DNA from: Rhizobium sp. 9140
GTDB lineage: Bacteria; Pseudomonadota; Alphaproteobacteria; Rhizobiales; Rhizobiaceae
Reading direction: 5' to 3'
DNA: 64,000 nucleotides
Assembly: GCF_900067135.1 (NCBI RefSeq)
Contig: NZ_FJUR01000001.1
Coordinates: 248,001 to 312,000, forward strand
In this document: piece after piece, positions 1-8,835 of the stretch
Numbering within the stretch: position 1 is the stretch's first letter
Layout: the number at the start of each line of letters is the position of its first letter
Position numbers and translations under genes: made by a program
The notes under the pieces: generated by a model
Told to the model about the DNA's origin: nothing
Seen by the model: the letters and a program-made list of their open reading frames with translations, nothing else
Databases searched by the model: none

Positions 1-719
1 ATGGAGAGGAGACCCCACCAGTCGAATTTCTTCACGAGGCTCAGTTCCGGCTTGTCGAAGTCGATATAATTCCAGGTGACGATCGCGACCACGATTCCCG
101 GGGGAATGTTGACGAGGAACAGCCAGTGCCAGGAAAAGGCGTGGCTGAGATAGCCGCCGACGGTCGGCCCGATGGTAGGCGCGAGCGTCGCGATCAGGCC
201 GATGATCGGCGAGACGATGTTGCGCTTGGAGGGCGGGAAAATGGTGAAGGCCGCAGCGAAGACGGAGGGGATCATGCCGCCGCCGATGAAGCCTTGGAGC
301 GCGCGGTAGATGATCATCTGGTCGATGTTCGTCGCCGTCGCCGCAAGCGCGCTCGCGACCGTGAAGCCGGCGGCCGAGCAGGCAAAGAGCACTCGGGTGG
401 AGACGATGCGCGCCAGCGTACCCGAAAGCGGGATCATGATGACTTCGGCGATGAGATAGGCCGTCTGCACCCAGCCGATCTCGTCGGAACCGGCGGAAAT
501 ACCGGCCTGGATTTCGGCAAGCGATGCCGACACGATCTGGATGTCGAGGATCGACATAAACATGCCCACCACCATCGCGAAGAAGGCGATCAGCCTGCGC
601 GGGTCCATCTTCTCTTCCGCACCAGCCTTGGCGCCAGATCCAGAACCTGGACCCGAGCCGGAACCCGCCGTCATCGCGCCAGGCCGCCCGCCGGCGATCG
701 CAGTTGCACTCGCAGCCAT
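1..719 (-). CDS. emrB: EmrB-type DHA2 MFS multidrug efflux permease, 3' part cut by window edge
   Basis: Inner-membrane proton-driven drug exporter of the 14-helix DHA2 family; only about 239 N-terminal residues lie in the window. A Gly/Ser/Ala-rich cytoplasmic leader of about 38 residues precedes MDPRRLIAFFAMVVGMFMS. The family signature around LDIQIVSASLAEI and the GWVQTAYLI helix follow, then the SRALQGF-like motif (YRALQGFIGGGMIP) and motif C residues (LIATLAPTIGPTVGGYL). The ATG at 719 has a GGGAG seven bases upstream. It lies 125 bp downstream of emrA on the same strand, so the two form an operon in which EmrA supplies the periplasmic adaptor. Family assignment is firm; substrates cannot be read from sequence. 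Confidence 0.92.
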   Translation of the reverse strand, partial: MAASATAIAGGRPGAMTAGSGSGPGSGSGAKAGAEEKMDPRRLIAFFAMVVGMFMSILDIQIVSASLAEIQAGISAGSDEIGWVQTAYLIAEVIMIPLSGTLARIVSTRVLFACSAAGFTVASALAATATNIDQMIIYRALQGFIGGGMIPSVFAAAFTIFPPSKRNIVSPIIGLIATLAPTIGPTVGGYLSHAFSWHWLFLVNIPPGIVVAIVTWNYIDFDKPELSLVKKFDWWGLLS

Positions 720-844
720 CGGCTTGCTCCCGTGCGAACGCTGCTGCCTGTCGAAAGGCCCGCAGAACGCTCGATATCGTCAGAAATGGTCCTCCCGGGC
801 GGCGGGGCGGAGCCGCTGTCGCCCGGGGGCCTGAGAAGAGGGTA

Positions 845-2059
845 CTATCGCACGGCGGCCGTGTCGGTCGTCTGCGGCGCAGTGCGCGTGTCCACATCCA
901 CGACAACGCTGAGGCCCGCCTGCAAGCGCCCGCTATCGAGCACGTCCTGCGGCAGGGCGATGCGCACCGGCACGCGCTGGATGACCTTGGTAAAGTTGCC
1001 CGTCGCATTTTCCGGCGGCAGCAGCGAGAAGACGGAACCGGAAGCCGGCGCGATGGACTCGACGGTCGCCTCGATCGGCTTTTCGTCATAGGCGTCCACA
1101 TGCACCTTCACCTTGGAGCCCGGCACGAGACCGGCGATCTGCGTCTCCTTGAAGTTCGCATCGATGTAGAGCTTGTTGACCGGCACGAGCGCCGCAAGAC
1201 GCTGGCCGGCCGAGACGAGATCGCCATCCTGAACCGCGAGATTGCCGACGACGCCGTCATAGGGCGCTTTCAGAACCGTGAAGCCGAGATCCCGCTCAGC
1301 CTTGTCGCGCGACAGTTCCAGCGAGCGGATCGTGCTTTCCGCTTCGGCACGCTGGGCTTGCAGCACCGAGACGTTGGCGGCCGCCGCGGCAATCGTCGCA
1401 TCGGCTGCGAGCACGTTGGCTCGCGCCTGGTCGAGCGCCACATTGGCACTGTCGAGGGAAGCGACCGAGCCCACGGCCTTTGACTGGAGGTCGCTGGCAC
1501 GCTTCTGCGTGATCTCGGCCCCGCGCACGGTCGCTTCCAAGGCGGTCTTCTGCGCCCGGGCTTGCTGCAAGCTCGCCTGCGCACCGGCGATCTGCGCGTC
1601 AAACCGCGCAAGAGACAGTCTTTCAGTTTCGATCTGGGCCTGCGCCTGATCGGCGGCGATCCGGTAGTCGCCATTGTCGAGCGTGACGAGCGGGTCGCCC
1701 GCCTTGACCCGCTGGTTGGCGACGACATTCACCGTTTCCACATAGCCGGAAACCTTCGGCGCGATCGACGTCAGGTCACCTTCGATATAGGCATCGTCGG
1801 TCGAGATCATGAAACGGCCATTGGTCCACCACTCATAGCCGAACCAGCCGGCAGCCCCGAGAACAGCAAGACCGATGATGGGTACGACCAGACGGCGGCG
1901 TTTCGGCTGCTTTTCAGGCGCATCCGGGGCAGGTGCGGCGATGGGCGCAACGGCAGCAGGCGCATCCTCGGCACGGGCCGTGGGCACAGCATCCGCAGCG
2001 TCGAAATCCTCAACCACCGGCCGTACATGCGCTGCCGATGTCTTGCTGGAACCTGCCAT
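845..2059 (-). CDS. emrA: EmrA/HlyD-family membrane fusion protein of a multidrug efflux pump
   Basis: Periplasmic adaptor linking the EmrB-like permease to an outer-membrane channel. The 404-residue protein has an Ala/Pro/Asp-rich cytoplasmic N-terminus, one transmembrane segment around residues 57-75 (VVPIIGLAVLGAAGWFGY), a first lipoyl half (ISTDDAYIEGDLTSIAPKVS), a long Ala/Gln-rich coiled-coil hairpin (about 130-260), the second lipoyl half (VLKAPYDGVVGNL) and a beta-barrel domain. This is the usual EmrA/HlyD order. It is transcribed first in the emrAB operon and divergently from the TetR gene, so the shared 144-bp spacer with its two operators should control it. No outer-membrane partner is adjacent. 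Confidence 0.93.
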   Translation of the reverse strand: MAGSSKTSAAHVRPVVEDFDAADAVPTARAEDAPAAVAPIAAPAPDAPEKQPKRRRLVVPIIGLAVLGAAGWFGYEWWTNGRFMISTDDAYIEGDLTSIAPKVSGYVETVNVVANQRVKAGDPLVTLDNGDYRIAADQAQAQIETERLSLARFDAQIAGAQASLQQARAQKTALEATVRGAEITQKRASDLQSKAVGSVASLDSANVALDQARANVLAADATIAAAAANVSVLQAQRAEAESTIRSLELSRDKAERDLGFTVLKAPYDGVVGNLAVQDGDLVSAGQRLAALVPVNKLYIDANFKETQIAGLVPGSKVKVHVDAYDEKPIEATVESIAPASGSVFSLLPPENATGNFTKVIQRVPVRIALPQDVLDSGRLQAGLSVVVDVDTRTAPQTTDTAAVR

Positions 2060-2108
2060 GGTCGACGTCCCCGAAAATTGGCTGAAAAAATAGTAAGAAA
2101 AGCAAACT

Positions 2109-2122
2109 GAACCGCTCAGTTC
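2109..2122. promoter_or_regulatory. Operator copy 1 for the divergent TetR regulator
   Basis: GAACCGCTCAGTTC, an imperfect dyad. Inside it the overlapping repeat AACTGA-N5-TCAGTT (2105-2121) is perfect. The same core, GAACCGYTCRGTTC, recurs 56 bp away at 2165-2178. Its position in the divergent emrA/tetR spacer is where a local TetR repressor binds. The binding itself is inference. Confidence 0.6.
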
Positions 2123-2164
2123 GATTTGACATAGGCAAGTCCATCCCGCATATCAAGCGAAATC

Positions 2165-2178
2165 GAACCGTTCGGTTC
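2165..2178. promoter_or_regulatory. Operator copy 2 for the divergent TetR regulator
   Basis: GAACCGTTCGGTTC, inside a perfect dyad with 8-bp arms TCGAACCG and CGGTTCGA around a 2-bp centre (2163-2180). It sits 26 bp upstream of the TetR ATG, consistent with autorepression. It matches copy 1 in 12 of 14 positions, both differences being pyrimidine or purine transitions. Confidence 0.65.
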
Positions 2179-2203
2179 GAAAAGTTAACGATGGGAGAAT
2201 GCG

Positions 2204-2935
2204 ATGCCTGCGCTGCAGCGAGCCGATGCCCCGACGGTAACCGTTAAGGCCGATGCTCTCGGCGCCGAAACGCTGCAGCCCGGCGCGTCGCTGGCGGATG
2301 TCGGGACGGGTGGCCGACGGGTGGCGGGCGAGGATCCGGTCAAACGTGATCAGATCATCGACGGCGCCAAGCGCGTCTTCATGGCCGTTGGCTTCGATGC
2401 CGCCAGCATGAACGACATCACCCGCGAAGCCGGCGTCTCCAAGGGCACGATCTACGTCTACTTCGGAGGCAAGGAAGACCTGTTCGCGGCCATGATCGAG
2501 CGCGAGCGTGCCAAGGTGGTTGCCAGCATGAAGCATGTGCTGCAGAGCAATCACGGGCCTGTCGATGCCGTCCTGCATGATTTCGGCGTAACGTTCGTCA
2601 CGCATATATGCTCGGACACGACCGTCCGCGGCATGAAGATGGTATTGAGCGTCAGCGAGCGCATGCCGGCCCTCTGCCAGCGCTTCTTCTCGGCCTCGCC
2701 GGAAAACGGCTATTCGATCTTGAAGACCTATCTCGAAAGCAAGATCGCCGAGGGACAGCTGAAGATCGAGGATACGGATCTCGCTGCGCGGCAGTTCATA
2801 GAGCTCTGCATGCCCGGCCTTTTCAAGCGTCGTCTGTTCGGCTGGCTGCCTGTCCCGCCGGACGCGGACGAGATCGACCGGACGGTTCGCTCGGCCATCG
2901 CGATGTTCATGACGTTCTATATCGCGAAAACGTGA
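2204..2935 (+). CDS. TetR/AcrR-family transcriptional repressor of the emrAB pump
   Basis: A DNA-binding repressor likely controlling the divergent emrAB operon and itself. The 243-residue protein has a disordered leader of about 45 residues. A classic TetR N-terminal domain follows (about 50-98): AKRVFMAVGFDAASM, then the helix-turn-helix ITREAGVSKGTIYVYFGGKEDLF. The C-terminal half is a helical ligand pocket resembling AcrR/RutR-type regulators. The ATG at 2204 follows a good Shine-Dalgarno (GGGAG, six bases before). Two copies of a palindromic operator lie just upstream. The inducer is unknown. The leader is longer than usual, so a downstream start is possible, but no better ribosome-binding site was seen. 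Confidence 0.93.
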   Translation: MPALQRADAPTVTVKADALGAETLQPGASLADVGTGGRRVAGEDPVKRDQIIDGAKRVFMAVGFDAASMNDITREAGVSKGTIYVYFGGKEDLFAAMIERERAKVVASMKHVLQSNHGPVDAVLHDFGVTFVTHICSDTTVRGMKMVLSVSERMPALCQRFFSASPENGYSILKTYLESKIAEGQLKIEDTDLAARQFIELCMPGLFKRRLFGWLPVPPDADEIDRTVRSAIAMFMTFYIAKT

Positions 2936-3088
2936 AGTAATGTGACTTCGGGACAGGTTTGGCGCGCGTCAGGCGACTTGTCGTCTGGCGATTTGCCTTT
3001 ACATGGGGAACGTCGACGCCCGCACGCCGCAGGCATCCCGTATCAGCCTCTCAAAGAGGCCACTCCTATCGAAGAAGGACCCGCCCCG

Positions 3089-3868
3089 ATGCAGGAATTC
3101 CTGCTGCTCATGCAAGACCCAGCCGCCTGGATTGCGCTTATCACGCTCGTCGTCATGGAAGTCGTGCTCGGCATCGACAACCTGATCTTCATTTCCATCC
3201 TGACGAACAAGCTGCCCCCGGAGCATCGTGACAGGGCGCGCAAGATCGGTATCGGCCTGGCTCTCATCATGCGTCTCGGCCTGCTCTTCGCCATCGCGTG
3301 GATTGTCAAGCTCGACTCCGACCTGTTCACGATCGCCGGCATGGGCTTCTCCGGCAAGGACCTGATTCTGATCGCCGGCGGTATCTTCCTCGTCTGGAAG
3401 GCCACCAAGGAGATCCACCACTCGGTCGACGTCCAGGACCACAAGGAAGATCTCGTCGGCGCCGGCAAGAACGTCGTGAAAATGACCTTCGGCGCGGCGA
3501 TCGGCCAGATCCTGATCCTCGACCTCGTCTTCTCGATCGACAGCATCATCACGGCCGTCGGCATGACGCCGCATGTGCCAATCATGTTCATTGCCGTCAT
3601 CACCGCCGTCACGGTCATGCTCCTGGCCGCGACGCCGCTCGCCAACTTCATCGAGAAGAACCCGACCATCGTCATGCTGGCCCTCGCCTTCCTGCTGATG
3701 ATCGGCGGCACGCTGATCGTCGAAGGCTTCGGCGTTCACGTCCCCAAGGGCTACATCTACGCCGCCATGGCCTTTTCGGCCGGCGTCGAGGCGCTCAATA
3801 TGTTCACGCGCCGCAAGCGCGAGCGGGAACGCACCGCAAACGGCAGCGTGACGCCGACGCAGCATTGA
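3089..3868 (+). CDS. TerC-family integral membrane protein
   Basis: Polytopic inner-membrane protein of the TerC/Alx family, linked elsewhere to tellurite resistance and to metal (Mn) handling during protein secretion. It has 259 residues from the ATG at 3089, which has GAAGAAGGA upstream; the frame stays open for 49 codons further upstream but that stretch does not look like protein. Family hallmarks are the acidic membrane motifs EVVLGIDN (about 24-31) and DLVFSIDS near the middle, plus seven or so hydrophobic helices and a basic Arg/Lys tail. It stands alone between the TetR gene and gltX and ends in a strong intrinsic terminator. Its exact substrate cannot be told from the sequence. Confidence 0.92.
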   Translation: MQEFLLLMQDPAAWIALITLVVMEVVLGIDNLIFISILTNKLPPEHRDRARKIGIGLALIMRLGLLFAIAWIVKLDSDLFTIAGMGFSGKDLILIAGGIFLVWKATKEIHHSVDVQDHKEDLVGAGKNVVKMTFGAAIGQILILDLVFSIDSIITAVGMTPHVPIMFIAVITAVTVMLLAATPLANFIEKNPTIVMLALAFLLMIGGTLIVEGFGVHVPKGYIYAAMAFSAGVEALNMFTRRKRERERTANGSVTPTQH

Positions 3869-3882
3869 TCGCCTGAAACAGG

Positions 3883-3912
3883 CGGCCCGGCAGCACCTGC
3901 CGGGCCGTTTTT
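3883..3912 (+). terminator. Intrinsic terminator after the TerC gene
   Basis: A perfect 11-bp stem (CGGCCCGGCAG / CTGCCGGGCCG) with a 3-base loop is followed at once by TTTTT. It begins 14 bp after the TerC stop codon and precedes gltX on the same strand. Confidence 0.9.
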
Positions 3913-4104
3913 CCGTGTGCCGCGCCTCGACCGCGCAAGGCCTCAGCCTTGACGTGCGCAGGGGAATATGGTCTCACGCCCGCGATTGAAGATGCCGGCC
4001 GCGCCCCGCAAGGCGCGTGGACGCGCGTCTCCGCCTTTGAGGGCTTGGGCCGGTGCGGCGGCGCTTGCCCGGAAACGCCAGCAGCACGCCAACAGGCCGA
4101 GATC

Positions 4105-5562
4105 ATGACAGACACACCAGTCCGGGTGCGCATCGCCCCCTCCCCCACCGGCGAGCCGCATGTCGGCACGGCCTATATCGCACTGTTCAACTATCTTTTC
4201 GCCAAGAAGAACAACGGCACCTTCATCCTGCGCATCGAGGACACGGATGCGACCCGTTCGACGCCGGAATTCGAGACCAAGGTGCTCGACGCCCTGAAAT
4301 GGTGCGGACTGGAATGGGCGGAAGGTCCCGATATCGGCGGCCCTTACGGCCCCTATCGCCAGTCCGACCGCAAGGACATCTACAAGCCCTACGTCGAGAA
4401 GATCGTCGATGCCGGCCACGGCTTCCGCTGCTTCTGCACGTCCGAGCGCCTGGCCGAAATGCGCGAGGCCCAGCGCGCCGCCGGCAAGCCGCCGAAGTAT
4501 GACGGCCTCTGCCTGCACCTGAGCGCCGAAGAGGTGACGCGCCGGGTGGATGCCGGGGAGCCCCATGTCGTGCGCATGAAGATCCCGACCGAAGGCGTCT
4601 GCTCCTTCGTGGACGGTGTCTACGGCCCCGTCGAAATCCCGTGGGATGCCGTCGATATGCAGGTCCTGTTGAAGGCGGACGGCATGCCGACCTACCATAT
4701 GGCCAACGTCGTGGACGACCATCTGATGCGCATCACCCATGTGGCGCGCGGCGAGGAATGGCTGTCCTCGGTCCCCAAGCACATCCTGCTCTATCGCTAT
4801 CTCGGCCTCGAGCCGCCGGTGTTCATGCATCTTTCCCTGATGCGCAACGCCGACAAGTCGAAGCTTTCCAAGCGCAAGAACCCGACTTCGATCTCCTATT
4901 ACTCCGCGCTCGGCTATCTGCCGGAAGCGCTGATGAACTTCCTCGGCCTGTTCTTCATCCAGATCGCCGAGGGCGAGGAGATGCTGACCATGGCGCAGCT
5001 GACCGAGCATTTCGATCCGGAAAACCTGTCGAAGGCCGGCGCCATTTTCGACGTCCAGAAGCTCGACTGGCTGAACGGCCGCTGGCTGCGCGAAGGTCTT
5101 TCGGAAGAGGCGTTCGTCGGCCGCGTGCTGGCCTGGGCCATGGAGAACGACCGCATTAAAGAAGGCCTGCGCCTCTCCCAGTCGCGCATCTCCAAGCTCG
5201 GCGATCTGCCGGATCTCGCGGGCTTCCTGCTCAAGGCGGATCTGGGGCTCGATGCCGCTTCCTTCGCCAAGGTGAAGACATCGCCGGAAGAGCTGGTCGA
5301 GATCTTCAAGACGGTTCAGCCCGATCTCGAAACCATTGTCGAGTGGAACGCGGAATCGGTGGAAGCCGAGCTGCGCGCCAGCGCCGACCGCATGGGCAAG
5401 AAGCTGAAGATCGTGCTCGCACCGCTCTTCATCGCCATCTCCGGCTCGTCGCGCTCGCTGCCCCTCTTCGACAGCATGGCCATTCTCGGCCGCTCCGTCG
5501 TGCGCCAGCGCCTGAAGGTCGCAGGCCAGGTGGTTGCGGCGATGGCGGCCGCCGCAAAGTAA
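4105..5562 (+). CDS. gltX: Glutamyl-tRNA synthetase (class I)
   Basis: Cytoplasmic enzyme charging tRNA-Glu (and in many alphaproteobacteria also tRNA-Gln, later amidated by GatCAB). It has 485 residues. The class I HIGH-type motif lies in APSPTGEPHVGTAY (residues 11-23), followed by the FILRIEDTD signature. The KMSKS-type loop is KLSKR at about 253-257. The C-terminal anticodon-binding helical region is complete. The chosen ATG at 4105 starts MTDTPVRVRIAPSPTG as expected for the family; the open frame extends 52 codons further upstream but that leader is unlike any GltX. Rhizobia often carry two gltX paralogues, and which one this is cannot be decided here. Confidence 0.97.
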   Translation: MTDTPVRVRIAPSPTGEPHVGTAYIALFNYLFAKKNNGTFILRIEDTDATRSTPEFETKVLDALKWCGLEWAEGPDIGGPYGPYRQSDRKDIYKPYVEKIVDAGHGFRCFCTSERLAEMREAQRAAGKPPKYDGLCLHLSAEEVTRRVDAGEPHVVRMKIPTEGVCSFVDGVYGPVEIPWDAVDMQVLLKADGMPTYHMANVVDDHLMRITHVARGEEWLSSVPKHILLYRYLGLEPPVFMHLSLMRNADKSKLSKRKNPTSISYYSALGYLPEALMNFLGLFFIQIAEGEEMLTMAQLTEHFDPENLSKAGAIFDVQKLDWLNGRWLREGLSEEAFVGRVLAWAMENDRIKEGLRLSQSRISKLGDLPDLAGFLLKADLGLDAASFAKVKTSPEELVEIFKTVQPDLETIVEWNAESVEAELRASADRMGKKLKIVLAPLFIAISGSSRSLPLFDSMAILGRSVVRQRLKVAGQVVAAMAAAAK

Positions 5563-5579
5563 GATCGCGGGCTTGGCAG

Positions 5580-5702
5580 CCCCTCATCCGGCTGCCGCCA
5601 CCTTCTCCCCGCCTGCGGGGCGAAGGGACACGCGGCGTCCGCCCACCTCTCTCAGGGCACGTCCCCTCTCCCCGCCTGCGGGGAGAGGGCTAGGGTGAGG
5701 GG
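5580..5702. repeat. Rhizobial palindromic intergenic repeat (RIME-like)
   Basis: A 123-bp GC-rich element fills most of the gltX-lysS gap. Outer inverted arms CCCCTCA (5580-5586) and TGAGGGG (5696-5702) enclose two hairpins. The second is perfect, with 12-bp arms CCCTCTCCCCGC / GCGGGGAGAGGG (5664-5689); the first (5601-5626) has one internal mismatch. It has no coding potential. Such dispersed palindromes are frequent in rhizobial and agrobacterial genomes, but copy number elsewhere cannot be checked from one window. Confidence 0.8.
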
Positions 5703-5771
5703 CGACGACCTCCCATAGACCCGCCGAAGAACAAACCATTTCGCGGCCTTGCCGCCACAGGACAGGCAACC

Positions 5772-7262
5772 ATGACCGAAAAGCTTGATACCGCCCTCTC
5801 ATCCGACGTGACCGAAGTCCGCGCGCAGAAGCTGAAGCTGCTGCGCGAGCAGATCGGCGATGTCTACCCCGCGCACTTCCACCGCACGATCACCAACGGT
5901 GAACTTGCGGCGAAATACGAAGGGCTGGAGCCGGACGCCGTGACGGAGGATGTGGTCACCGTTGCCGGCCGTGTGTTCTCGTCGCGCAACTCCGGCATGT
6001 TCATGGACATCCGCGATGCCGAGGCTAAAATCCAGATCTTCTCGCACAAGGACACGACGCCGGAGGAAGCCCGCGCGCTTCTGCCGATGGTCGATATCGG
6101 CGACATCATCGGCGTCACCGGCGTTGTGCGCCGCACCAAGCGCGGCGAGCTGACGATCAATGCGCAAGAGATCACCATGCTCACCAAGGCGCTGCTGCCG
6201 ATGCCGGAGAAGTGGCACGGCCTCTCCGACATCGAGCTGCGCTATCGCAAGCGCCACCTCGACATCCTCACCAACGAGGATTCGAAGCTGCGCTTCCAGC
6301 AGCGCGCCCGTATCATCTCCGGTATCCGCCGCTTCATGGAGGAAAACGGCTTCATGGAGGTCGAGACCCCCATGCTGCACTCCGTCTATGGCGGCGCGAC
6401 TGCCGAACCCTTCAAGACGCATCACAACACGCTGAAGCTCGACATGTACCTGCGCATCGCGCCGGAACTGTTCCTCAAGCGCACGCTGGTTTCGGGCCTT
6501 GCCGACAAGGTGTTCGAGGTCAACCGCAACTTCCGCAACGAAGGCGTCTCCACCCGGCACAATCCCGAGTTCACGATGATGGAATGCTACTGGGCCTATG
6601 CCGACTACGAGGACATCATGGACCTCGTGGAGCGTCTGTTCTCCTCGCTCGCGATGAGCATCCACGGCTCGACAGACGTCACCTTCGGCGACAAGACGCT
6701 GTCCTTCGCAGGTCCGTTCAAGCGCGTCCCCATGCCGGATGCCGTGAAGGAGGTCACCGGCATCGACTTCCTTGCCATCAAGACGGATGAGGAAGCCCGT
6801 GCTGCGGCAAAAGCGGCCGGCTTCGAAATCGAGAAGGACTGGACCTGGGGCGAATGCCTCGCCTTCATTTTCGAGGAAAAGGTCGAGGCCACGCTGATCC
6901 AGCCGAGCCACGTCACGCATTTCCCCAAGGACATCTCGCCCTTTGCCAAGGAAGTGCCGGGTGAGCCGCGTCTGGTCGAGCGCTTCGAGACCTATTGCAA
7001 CGCTTGGGAAGTCGGCAACGCCTTCTCCGAGCTGAACGATCCGGAAGAACAGCGCCGCCGCATGGAGGAACAGCTGGAGCAGGCCCATGCCCGCGGCGAG
7101 AAGGAAAAGCAGCTGGACGACGATTTCCTCGATGCGATCGACCAAGGCATGCCGCCCGCCGGCGGCCTCGGCATCGGCGTCGATCGCCTCGTGATGCTCC
7201 TGACCAACGCCCCGTCGATCCGCGACGTCATCCTCTTCCCGGCACGCCGCAAGGCAGACTGA
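5772..7262 (+). CDS. lysS: Lysyl-tRNA synthetase (class II)
   Basis: Cytoplasmic class II enzyme charging tRNA-Lys. The 496-residue protein has an N-terminal OB-fold anticodon domain (about 55-150, VAGRVFSSRNSGMFMDIRD). The catalytic core follows, with motif 1 around RFMEENGFMEVETPML, motif 2 (FEVNRNFRNEG then FTMMECYWAYADY) and motif 3 (GLGIGVDRLVMLL, C-terminal). Length is near the family norm, with extra acidic/Lys-rich residues before motif 3. It follows gltX on the same strand but the palindromic repeat lies between, so co-transcription is uncertain. Confidence 0.97.
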   Translation: MTEKLDTALSSDVTEVRAQKLKLLREQIGDVYPAHFHRTITNGELAAKYEGLEPDAVTEDVVTVAGRVFSSRNSGMFMDIRDAEAKIQIFSHKDTTPEEARALLPMVDIGDIIGVTGVVRRTKRGELTINAQEITMLTKALLPMPEKWHGLSDIELRYRKRHLDILTNEDSKLRFQQRARIISGIRRFMEENGFMEVETPMLHSVYGGATAEPFKTHHNTLKLDMYLRIAPELFLKRTLVSGLADKVFEVNRNFRNEGVSTRHNPEFTMMECYWAYADYEDIMDLVERLFSSLAMSIHGSTDVTFGDKTLSFAGPFKRVPMPDAVKEVTGIDFLAIKTDEEARAAAKAAGFEIEKDWTWGECLAFIFEEKVEATLIQPSHVTHFPKDISPFAKEVPGEPRLVERFETYCNAWEVGNAFSELNDPEEQRRRMEEQLEQAHARGEKEKQLDDDFLDAIDQGMPPAGGLGIGVDRLVMLLTNAPSIRDVILFPARRKAD

Positions 7263-7285
7263 AATTTTTCAAAGGATCGGCGCCA

Positions 7286-8608
7286 TCAATGCGTGGCGCC
7301 GGTCTCCTCGGGCGTTACGCCATGCGGCACCGCCGCCTCGTGCTTCGCCTCTGCAGCGACAGGTTCATGCGCAGCGTCATCCGCGCTCTGCCCATGCCCC
7401 TCGCCCTTCGTCATATCCTGCTCGTGACCGGCCTCGGGTGCCGTTGCCGCCTGTTCAGGCACGCCGTGTTCCGGCGTCTCCGGTGCATGGGCTGCATTGC
7501 CTGCAACAACTCCATGCCCCTCGGCTTCCGCCGCATCCTTCTCGTGACCGCTTTCGGGAACCGTCACGGCCTGTTCGGGTGCGCCGTGCTCGGGCGTCTC
7601 CGGCGCATGATCGGCGTTCGCCACTGGCGCTTCCGCCTTGTCGCCGCCCATTCCCGGGATCAGCCGCATGACGGTGGACAGCATGCCGTCTCCAGCCGGC
7701 TCCACACCCTCCGGCGCTTCCCCATGCGTAGCCTTGCCGCCCATGCCGGGAATCCACGCCGTCACGGTCGAGAACCATCCGTCCTTCGCCGCAGCATCCT
7801 GCTCGCCACCGGCGCTGCCTTCGGCATGTTCGCTCGGCGGAGCACCGTGGCCCGCTTCGCCCGCGGCTGCCGGCGCATCGTGTGTTTCGGAAGGCGCTCC
7901 ATGCTCTGCCCCGGCTTCGCCGTGGCCTTCCGCAGCCTCGCCATGCCCCTCCGCAGGCGCGCCATGGCCTTCGGGAGCGCTTTCGCCATGCTCGGCAGGC
8001 GCTCCATGTTCTTCACCCGTCGCGCCGGCGTCGGCAACGAGGGTCTCGCAATCGGCGCGATCGGTCATCGCCGTCAGCGTGGTGCGGATATCTTCGGGAG
8101 AGAGCGCCTTGCGCTCGCCATAGAACAGGCCGACGGCGTTGGCCTTGCCATCGGCGTAGCGGGCAATGAAGGGCTGCTCCATATCCGGCAGTTTCGTCGG
8201 GTCGGGCGCAAACAGCACCTCGGCGCCAATCGCGGCACCGCGCAGGTTCGCCCGTCCCTCCGGCCCCGCCCGGTCGAGCACGACGACCTGATAGAGGTCG
8301 GCCTTTTCCGATTGCGCCAGAACGCCGGCAATACGAAGCGCGGTGCGCACCCGCGCGATGCCATCGACATTATCCGTGCGGACATATTTGCGCAGCCAGC
8401 GCTGGCCGCCGCGATTGAGCTTGATGAGATCCGCAGAGGTGCAGGCGACGCCGGAGGGCTGAGACGCCTCGGCCTTGGCCTCTTCTTCATGCGCGAGAGC
8501 GCCGCTCAGCAGCACATAGCCGCCCGCTCCACCCGCGAGAACCAAGACGGCGGCACAGCCGAGAAGAAGCTTCTTCGACAGCCGGCCTTTCAGGGAAATA
8601 CCTTTCAC
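7286..8608 (-). CDS. Hypothetical membrane-anchored His/Gly/Glu-rich repeat protein
   Basis: Not assigned to a named family. From the GTG at 8608 (GGAG eight bases before) it has 440 residues; the frame can be read from a TTG at 8644. It has one transmembrane helix (about residues 12-34, LLLGCAAVLVLAGGAGGYVLL). A folded domain (about 45-185) begins GVACTSADLIKLNRGGQRWL. After it comes a 250-residue low-complexity tail rich in GHG, EHG, A, P and E. The tail holds two copies of an amphipathic WIPGMGG/LIPGMGG segment and two copies of a block of about 39 residues containing HAPETPEHG. The tail is probably extracytoplasmic. It is convergent with lysS, 23 bp apart. Metal binding by the histidines is only a guess. 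Confidence 0.75.
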   Translation of the reverse strand: MKGISLKGRLSKKLLLGCAAVLVLAGGAGGYVLLSGALAHEEEAKAEASQPSGVACTSADLIKLNRGGQRWLRKYVRTDNVDGIARVRTALRIAGVLAQSEKADLYQVVVLDRAGPEGRANLRGAAIGAEVLFAPDPTKLPDMEQPFIARYADGKANAVGLFYGERKALSPEDIRTTLTAMTDRADCETLVADAGATGEEHGAPAEHGESAPEGHGAPAEGHGEAAEGHGEAGAEHGAPSETHDAPAAAGEAGHGAPPSEHAEGSAGGEQDAAAKDGWFSTVTAWIPGMGGKATHGEAPEGVEPAGDGMLSTVMRLIPGMGGDKAEAPVANADHAPETPEHGAPEQAVTVPESGHEKDAAEAEGHGVVAGNAAHAPETPEHGVPEQAATAPEAGHEQDMTKGEGHGQSADDAAHEPVAAEAKHEAAVPHGVTPEETGATH

Positions 8609-8835
8609 CTCAGCCGCTCCATCATGCCCGATCACACGCTCCAAATGGCCTGCCAGCGGCAGACATCACGGCTGGACCGTAAACGAACAGGGTTGAGGAA
8701 GCTTTAATCGGCGCGACGCCAGAGCGAGCCACTCTGGACGAAAACCTTACCGGCCTTGTGTTTGCTCTTGATTGCCGATGCCCGGATAGAGCATGACCTT
8801 GAGCAACGGTTTCTCAGAGCATCGGACAGCACGGC

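Noticed and set aside
2942..3088. Manganese (yybP-ykoY) riboswitch upstream of the TerC gene, and an extended N-terminus
   Set aside because: I could not find the conserved loop sequences of the riboswitch in the 153-bp leader, only a 6-bp hairpin (3046-3060). The 49 extra codons do not resemble TerC.
5799..7145. A 448-codon minus-strand open frame opposite lysS
   Set aside because: Shadow of a complete LysRS with all class II motifs.
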